Source of the DNA: Firmicutes bacterium CAG:110 | GTDB lineage: Bacteria > Bacillota > Clostridia > Oscillospirales > Oscillospiraceae | Direction: 5' to 3' | DNA length: 9,807 bases | Assembly: GCA_000434635.1 (NCBI GenBank) | Contig: HF988134.1 | Location: 8,460-18,266, forward strand | Shown: positions 5,894-9,807 of the stretch, piece after piece | Layout: the number at the start of each line of letters is the position of its first letter | Position numbering within the stretch: the first letter of the stretch is position 1 | Translations under genes and position numbers: made by a program | The notes under the pieces: model-generated | What the model was told of the DNA's origin: nothing | The model's input: the letters and a program-made list of their open reading frames with translations, nothing else | Database searches by the model: none

Positions 5894-6892
5894 TTACACC
5901 AGAGCGGCGGTGATAATGGCCATCTTGTAGACCTCGTCGGCGTTGCAGCCCCGGGACAGGTCGTTGATGGGCGCCGCCAGACCCTGCAGGATGGGGCCGT
6001 AGGCCTCGAAGCCGCCCAGACGCTGGGCGATCTTGTAGCCGATGTTGCCCGCCTCGATGGTGGGGAAGATGAAGGTGTTGGCGTGACCGGCAACGGGAGA
6101 GCCGGGGAACTTCAGCTGGCCGACCTCGGGAGCGACGGCGGCGTCGAACTGCATCTCACCGTCGATCTTCAGCTCGGGGTCCATCTCCTTGGCGATGGCG
6201 GTGGCGTCGTGGCTCAGCTTCACGGTGCCGCCCTTGCCGGAGCCGTTGGTGGAGAAGCTCAGCATGGCAACCTTGGGGTCAATGCCGAAGACCTTGGCGG
6301 TCTTGGCGGTCTCAATGGCGACCTCCGCCAGCTTCTGGGCAGCGGACAGGGTCACGTTGCCTTCCTTGTCAACGGAATCCTCATAGCTGATGTTGATGGC
6401 GCAGTCGCCCATGGCCAGCTTCTCGTCGCCCCGCACCAGAATGAAGCAGGAGGACACCAGATGCGCGCCCTTCTTGGTCTTGACGATCTGCAGAGCGGGA
6501 CGGACGGTGTCAGCAGTGGAGTAAGTCGCGCCGCCCAGCAGGGAGTCGGCGTAGCCCATCTTCACCAGCATGGTGCCGAAGTAGTTGCCCTTGGACAGCG
6601 CCTTGCGGCACTCGTCGGCGGTCATCTTGCCCTTGCGCAGCTCCACCATCTTGTCAACCATGGCGTCCATTTCGGGATAGGTCTCGGGGTCGATGATTTC
6701 GACGCCCTCGATGTTGTAGCCGCCCTTGGCCGCGTTGGCCTTGACAACGTCAACGTTGCCGATGAGGATGGGGGTCAGGAAGCCGCCCTTGACCAGACGG
6801 TCGGTGGCTTCCAGAATGCGGGCGTCGTGGCCCTCGGTAAAAACGATTTTTCTGGGGTTCGCTTTCAGCGTTTCGATCATTGCATTGAACAT
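5894..6892 (-). CDS. pta: Phosphate acetyltransferase
   Basis: The 332-residue cytoplasmic enzyme interconverts acetyl-CoA plus phosphate with acetyl phosphate plus CoA, the first step of acetate and ATP formation in fermenting bacteria. The length equals that of the compact single-domain Pta class. Recognisable family stretches are KIVFTEGHDARILEA near the start, SFSTNGSGKGG, and the long C-terminal block EAGNIGYKIAQRLGGFEAYG followed by GPILQGLAAPINDLSRGC. The SR pair matches catalytic Ser309/Arg310 of the Methanosarcina enzyme. The position of its Asp316 appears to be Glu here, a conservative change. GGAGGG (6906-6901) lies 8 bases before the ATG. The gene has its own promoter and terminator. 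No acetate kinase gene (ackA) is adjacent, unlike many pta-ackA operons. Confidence 0.95.
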   Translation of the reverse strand: MFNAMIETLKANPRKIVFTEGHDARILEATDRLVKGGFLTPILIGNVDVVKANAAKGGYNIEGVEIIDPETYPEMDAMVDKMVELRKGKMTADECRKALSKGNYFGTMLVKMGYADSLLGGATYSTADTVRPALQIVKTKKGAHLVSSCFILVRGDEKLAMGDCAINISYEDSVDKEGNVTLSAAQKLAEVAIETAKTAKVFGIDPKVAMLSFSTNGSGKGGTVKLSHDATAIAKEMDPELKIDGEMQFDAAVAPEVGQLKFPGSPVAGHANTFIFPTIEAGNIGYKIAQRLGGFEAYGPILQGLAAPINDLSRGCNADEVYKMAIITAALV

Positions 6893-6940
6893 GGAACATT
6901 CCCTCCAATATCCGGGCGTATGCCCGTAATTTCACCCAAT

Positions 6941-6969
6941 ATTATATACCAGCTTTCCTTCATGCGCAA
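6941..6969 (-). promoter_or_regulatory. SigA-type promoter of pta
   Basis: On the minus strand TTGCGC (6969-6964) and TATAAT (6946-6941) are separated by 17 bases. A small hairpin (CGGGC, loop of 4, GCCCG; 6913-6926) lies in the leader just before the ribosome site; its role, if any, is unknown. Confidence 0.8.
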
Positions 6970-7029
6970 CCCTTTTTTGCGGCGGCGCGACATATTTTGC
7001 GTTCCTCGCAGCCAAAAAGGCGGCGGCGG

Positions 7030-7041
7030 AAAAATATTTTT
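7030..7041. repeat. AT palindrome between the divergent pta and minD promoters
   Basis: AAAAATATTTTT is a perfect 12-bp palindrome midway in the 254-bp divergent intergenic region, following a run of GGC triplets. It may be a bent A/T tract or UP-like element, or a chance feature of the AT-rich spacer. The rest of this spacer shows only the two promoters and the ribosome sites. Confidence 0.3.
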
Positions 7042-7084
7042 GTTCATTGTGATGAAAACCATTTCCAAAAGTGCGAAATTCCTC

Positions 7085-7113
7085 TTGCTTTTTGTGAAAA
7101 ATCCCTTTATAAT
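7085..7113 (+). promoter_or_regulatory. SigA-type promoter of the minD-mgsA(-hisS) unit
   Basis: TTGCTT (7085-7090) and TATAAT (7108-7113) are separated by 17 bases. The predicted start of transcription near 7120 leaves a leader of about 27 bases before the GTG start of the MinD-like gene. Confidence 0.82.
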
Positions 7114-7132
7114 GGGGTTATATTCTGGCATT

Positions 7133-7137
7133 GGAGG
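7133..7137 (+). promoter_or_regulatory. Ribosome binding site deciding the GTG start at 7147
   Basis: GGAGG at 7133-7137 is 9 bases before GTG 7147. An ATG at 7140 is out of frame and meets a stop after four codons. Longer in-frame readings begin upstream of the promoter. Confidence 0.75.
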
Positions 7138-7146
7138 CGATGGCGC

Positions 7147-7887
7147 GTGGGTGAACTCTTCGCGGTTGTGTCCGGGAAGGGCGGAACGGGAAAAACCTCC
7201 GTCTGCGCCGCCCTCGCCACTGCTCTTGCAAAAGAAGGAAAACGGGTCCTGTGCATCGACTGCGACGTGGGGCTTCGGAATCTGGACATCTCTCTGGGGC
7301 TTTCCGAATGCGGCGCGCTGTCCTTTTGGGACGTCTCCGAGGGGGGCTACTCCCTGGAGGACGCCTTCCGGCACCCGGTCTATCCTACCCTCGCGTTTCT
7401 GACCGCCCCCATGAACTGCCCGGTGGAGAAGATCAACACCGCCGCCTTCGGGGAAATGCTCAGCCGGGCGCGTCAGTTGTATGACTACGTGTTTCTGGAC
7501 GCCCCCGCCGGGGTGGACGCCGGCTTCCGGCTGACGGCGCAGTTCGCCGACCGCCTTCTGCTGGTCACGGGGGCAGGCCCCGCCGCCGTGCGGGACGCTT
7601 CCCGGGTGGGCGACCTGCTGGAGCTGATGGGCAAGAAAAACATCCGCCTCATCGTCAACCGGGTGGACAAGAGTATGCTGGGCACGGTGTGCCTGACCAT
7701 CGACGACGTGATGGACGCCGCGGGACTGCCCCTTGCGGGAATCGTCCCGGAGGATCCCCATGTGACCCTTGCGGCATCCTTCGGTCAGAGTCTTCTTCGC
7801 TATTCCCCCAACTGCAAGGCGGCAAAAGCCAGCCGCAGAATTGCCAGACGCATTCAGGGCTTCCACGAACCGATCGCCCTCCGCTGA
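7147..7887 (+). CDS. minD: MinD-like septum site-determining ATPase
   Basis: The 246-residue product is a deviant Walker A (ParA/MinD) ATPase. MinD binds the membrane when loaded with ATP and recruits MinC to block division away from midcell. Visible motifs are the deviant P-loop SGKGGTGKTS at 9-18 with signature Lys11 and Lys16, the switch I stretch IDCDVGLRNLDISLG at 37-51 (nearly identical to MinD), and switch II LDAPAG at 117-122 (MinD has DSPAG). The C-terminus is basic with alternating Ile and Arg (ASRRIARRIQGF), as for an amphipathic membrane helix, though it lacks the classical MinD tail. It is slightly shorter than usual MinD (about 265). No minC or minE is adjacent; 34 bases downstream follows mgsA. 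A ParA-like or flagellar FlhG-type role is a less likely alternative. Confidence 0.8.
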   Translation: MGELFAVVSGKGGTGKTSVCAALATALAKEGKRVLCIDCDVGLRNLDISLGLSECGALSFWDVSEGGYSLEDAFRHPVYPTLAFLTAPMNCPVEKINTAAFGEMLSRARQLYDYVFLDAPAGVDAGFRLTAQFADRLLLVTGAGPAAVRDASRVGDLLELMGKKNIRLIVNRVDKSMLGTVCLTIDDVMDAAGLPLAGIVPEDPHVTLAASFGQSLLRYSPNCKAAKASRRIARRIQGFHEPIALR

Positions 7888-7907
7888 TAACGGATACATA
7901 TACAATT

Positions 7908-7913
7908 AAGGAG
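7908..7913 (+). promoter_or_regulatory. Ribosome binding site deciding the mgsA GTG start at 7922
   Basis: AAGGAG at 7908-7913 precedes GTG 7922 by 8 bases. A second in-frame GTG at 7913 overlaps this site and so cannot be the start. Confidence 0.8.
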
Positions 7914-7921
7914 TGACTGTT

Positions 7922-8335
7922 GTGAATATCGCATTTTTGGCGCATGACAAGAAAAAAGAACTGATGGTTCAATTCTGCACCGCCTACAAGAGCGTCCTCA
8001 TGAAGCACAATCTGTTTGCCACGGCCACCACCGGCCGTCTGATCGCGGACAATACCGGTCTGCCCATTACCCTGCTGCTTTCCCACAAGCAGGGCGGTCA
8101 TCAGCAGATCAACGCCCGCATTGCCTACAACGAAATTGATCTGGTGCTGCTGTTCACCGACCCCAACACCACCGATCCTTGGGACGACGCTCAGATGATC
8201 GAAACCATCCGGCACTGCGACCGGCACAATGTTCCCATCGCCACCAATCTGGCCTCGGCGGAAATGCTCATCATGGGCCTGCAGCGGGGCGATCTGGATT
8301 GGCGGGAAATGCTGCACAACAAGACCCGTTACTGA
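7922..8335 (+). CDS. mgsA: Methylglyoxal synthase-like protein with altered active site
   Basis: The 137-residue product has the same length as Bacillus MgsA, which turns dihydroxyacetone phosphate into methylglyoxal and phosphate, a bypass that relieves phosphorylated-sugar stress. The fold signature is clear: AHDKKKELMVQF at 7-18, ATATTG at 33-38, GGxQQ at 58-62, DP at 80-81 and VPIATNLASAE at 104-114. Several functional positions differ from the E. coli and Bacillus enzymes as I recall them: the catalytic base Asp71 is His60 (codon CAT), His98 is Trp87, the phosphate-site Gly66 is His55 and Gly46 is Ala35. His19 and Asp20 are kept (His8, Asp9). The Asp101 equivalent is uncertain because the loop is one residue longer, with Asp88 and Asp89 nearby. 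The protein may therefore be inactive, have a changed activity or act as a binding protein. The gene follows minD by 34 bases and probably shares its transcript. Confidence 0.8.
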   Translation: MNIAFLAHDKKKELMVQFCTAYKSVLMKHNLFATATTGRLIADNTGLPITLLLSHKQGGHQQINARIAYNEIDLVLLFTDPNTTDPWDDAQMIETIRHCDRHNVPIATNLASAEMLIMGLQRGDLDWREMLHNKTRY

Positions 8336-8358
8336 TAATACACACGGGCGGGAGATAC

Positions 8359-8385
8359 GGGGTACTCTGGATTGTCGAGTACCCC
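8359..8385 (+). promoter_or_regulatory. Hairpin in the mgsA-hisS spacer
   Basis: GGGGTACTC (8359-8367) and GAGTACCCC (8377-8385) form a perfect 9-bp stem with a 9-base loop, 40 bases before the hisS start. No T-run follows (TCTGTCCTGC), so it is not a simple terminator. It is too small for a T-box, and I see no T-box core. It could be a processing site or part of an attenuator. Confidence 0.45.
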
Positions 8386-8425
8386 TCTGTCCTGCGTCCC
8401 GCGACCCGATATGGAGAGGATAACT

Positions 8426-9778
8426 ATGGAGATCATCAAACCCCGGACGCTGTCCGGCTTTATGGAGCTGCTGCCGGAAAAGCAGCTGAAATTTGACCGC
8501 ATGGCGGAGATTCTGCGCAAGACCTACGCCTCCTACGGCTTCGCACCGCTGGACACCCCGGTGATCGAGGATGCCCAGATTCTGCTTGCCAAGGGCGGCG
8601 GCGAAACGGAAAAGCAGATCTACCGCTTCACCAAGGGCGACAGCGACCTTGCTCTGCGCTTCGACCTGACGGTTCCGCTGGCAAAATACGTTGCCCTGCA
8701 CTATAACGAGCTGGCCTTCCCCTTCCGCCGCTATCAGATCAGCAAGGTCTACCGGGGTGAGCGGGCGCAGCGCGGCCGGTTCCGGGAATTCTATCAGGCG
8801 GACATCGATATCATCGGCGACGGCAAGCTGGACATTCTCAACGAGGCGGAAATCCCCGCCATCATCTATAAGGTATTCAAGGGCTTCGGCCTGACCCGGT
8901 TCCAGATTCATGTCAACAACCGGAAAGTTCTCAACGGCTTCTACGCCATGATGGGTCTGACGGAAAAGTCCGGCGACATCATGCGCACCGTGGACAAGCT
9001 GGACAAGATCGGCGTTGACAAGGTAAAGATCATTCTGCTGGAGGACTGTGGCCTGACGGAGCAGCAGGCGGACGACATTCTCGCCTTCATCTCCATCAAG
9101 GGGACGAACGCGGAGGTTCTTGCCGCGCTGGAAAATTACGCGGGACGGAACGAGACCTTTGATACCGGTCTCGGCGAATTGAAGGTGGTCGCTTCCAACC
9201 TGGCGGCCTTCGGAATGCCGGAGGAAAACTTCGTCGTTGACCTGACCATCGCCCGGGGGCTGGACTACTACACCGGCACCGTCTACGAGACCCTTCTGCT
9301 GGATCACCCGGAGCTGGGTTCCGTCTGCTCAGGCGGCCGGTACGACAATCTGGCGGGCTACTATATCGAAAAGCAGCTGCCCGGCGTGGGCATTTCCATC
9401 GGCCTGACCCGGCTGTTCTACGTTCTGGACGAGCAGGGGCTTCTGAACCCCGAGCTGCCCAGCGCCCCTGCGGACGCGCTGGTGCTGCCCATGGGCGACA
9501 TTGCCCCGGCCATCGCGTTGGCGGAGACGCTGCGCTCTTCGGGACTGCGGGTACAGCTGTACTGTGAGCAGAAGAAGTTCAAGCAGAAAATGGCCTACGC
9601 CGACAAGCTGAAGGTTCCCTTTGCCGTCCTGCTGGGCGAGGACGAGATCGCGGAGGGCAAGTGCAGCGTCAAGAACATGAAGACCGGCGAGCAGCTAAAG
9701 CTCACCCCCGCCGAGGCCGCCGAACACATCAAGGCATCGCTGGACGCGGAGACCGGCACGCTGATTCTGGAAAAATAA
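8426..9778 (+). CDS. hisS: Histidyl-tRNA synthetase
   Basis: The 450-residue class II synthetase charges tRNA-His with histidine. The catalytic core holds motif 2 (VYRGERAQRGRFREF, about 109-122), the histidine-specific motifs RGLDYYTGTVYE (277-288) and GGRYDNL (303-309), and motif 3 (GVGISIGLTRL, 320-330). The C-terminal anticodon-binding domain spans about 348-437. The stretch LRFDLTVPLAKY (77-88) and the FYQADIDIIG end of motif 2 resemble archaeal/eukaryotic HisRS more than the usual bacterial LRPEGT and FHQ forms. HisZ, the catalytically inactive paralogue, is unlikely because motif 2, both histidine motifs and the anticodon domain are all present. GGAGAGGA (8413-8420) lies 5 bases before the chosen ATG; the in-frame ATG at 8411 overlaps it and is not favoured. 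It lies 90 bases after mgsA and may be read from the minD promoter. Confidence 0.95.
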   Translation: MEIIKPRTLSGFMELLPEKQLKFDRMAEILRKTYASYGFAPLDTPVIEDAQILLAKGGGETEKQIYRFTKGDSDLALRFDLTVPLAKYVALHYNELAFPFRRYQISKVYRGERAQRGRFREFYQADIDIIGDGKLDILNEAEIPAIIYKVFKGFGLTRFQIHVNNRKVLNGFYAMMGLTEKSGDIMRTVDKLDKIGVDKVKIILLEDCGLTEQQADDILAFISIKGTNAEVLAALENYAGRNETFDTGLGELKVVASNLAAFGMPEENFVVDLTIARGLDYYTGTVYETLLLDHPELGSVCSGGRYDNLAGYYIEKQLPGVGISIGLTRLFYVLDEQGLLNPELPSAPADALVLPMGDIAPAIALAETLRSSGLRVQLYCEQKKFKQKMAYADKLKVPFAVLLGEDEIAEGKCSVKNMKTGEQLKLTPAEAAEHIKASLDAETGTLILEK

Positions 9779-9786
9779 CACAGCAG

Positions 9787-9807
9787 CGGGCGGCTCCTGA
9801 CGGGGCC
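9787..9807 (+). terminator. Likely hisS terminator hairpin, cut by the window end
   Basis: GGCTCC (9792-9797) pairs with GGGGCC (9802-9807), with one T-G pair and a TGAC loop; the 3' arm then runs off the window. It starts 8 bases after the hisS stop. The 5' arm CGGGCGGCTC is identical to the 5' arm of the hairpin at 3-12. The T-tract, if any, is outside the window. Confidence 0.5.

Noticed and set aside
5892..5898. A second TGTAACC motif on the minus strand at the pta stop codon.
   Set aside because: It coincides with the last codons of pta and has no TCTTATA-like -10 at the correct distance; the pta terminator lies there instead.
6083..7402. A 439-codon plus-strand frame opposite pta that runs on into minD out of frame.
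   Set aside because: It is low-complexity (many Gly, Leu, Val, His), covers pta in antisense, crosses two promoters and ends inside minD.
8336..8425. A T-box riboswitch before hisS.
   Set aside because: The spacer is only 90 bases and shows no T-box core sequence and no antiterminator/terminator pair.
7655..9307. A 550-codon open frame on the minus strand, opposite minD, mgsA and hisS.
   Set aside because: It spans three recognised genes and their spacers, has no family resemblance and no ribosome site; long antisense frames are expected opposite GC-rich coding sequence.
1..9807. CRISPR arrays, tRNA or rRNA genes, transposase or phage genes.
   Set aside because: No regularly spaced repeats, no RNA gene signatures and no such proteins are visible on either strand.

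Overview
The window looks like chromosomal DNA from a GC-rich, low-oxygen member of the Clostridia, most likely an Oscillospiraceae/Ruminococcaceae-type gut anaerobe. This is inference: the ribosome binding sites are strong and purine-rich (GGAGG type), promoters are of the TTGNNN-17-TATAAT class, several genes start with GTG, and the ECF sigma/membrane anti-sigma pair is of a type common in gut Clostridia. No rRNA, tRNA, CRISPR array, transposase or phage gene is visible.

Layout from left to right. (1) 1-1066: a GC-rich hairpin, a promoter and a stand-alone lipoprotein gene for a VanX-type D-Ala-D-Ala dipeptidase with a C-terminal SH3-like domain, closed by a strong terminator. (2) 1067-3178: a drug-response type operon, a MarR-family repressor followed by a MATE efflux pump. 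Its promoter is flanked by two near-identical 14-bp palindromes, and a 163-bp element with 19-bp perfect inverted-repeat ends lies between the two genes. The operon ends at a terminator that probably also serves the converging operon on the other strand. (3) 3177-5809, minus strand: an ECF sigma factor and its presumed membrane anti-sigma factor, overlapping by ATGA and preceded by an ECF-like promoter. The anti-sigma protein has a large extracytoplasmic part with two copies of a module carrying an EF-hand-like DxxGDG loop. (4) 5851-6969, minus strand: a monocistronic phosphate acetyltransferase gene (pta) with its own promoter and terminator. (5) 7085-9807, plus strand: minD-like ATPase, methylglyoxal synthase-like gene and hisS in one direction, probably at least partly co-transcribed from a consensus promoter at 7085-7113, ending in a terminator cut by the window edge.

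Pta and the methylglyoxal synthase-like protein belong to central carbon overflow metabolism, MinD to division-site placement and HisRS to translation. The MarR-MATE and sigma/anti-sigma units are two separate envelope or toxicant response modules.

The most noteworthy points are the methylglyoxal synthase homologue with a His in place of the catalytic Asp, the paired MarR operators, the long inverted-repeat element overlapping the marR stop codon, and the duplicated calcium-loop-like module in the anti-sigma factor. I did not find a clearly new multi-gene system.
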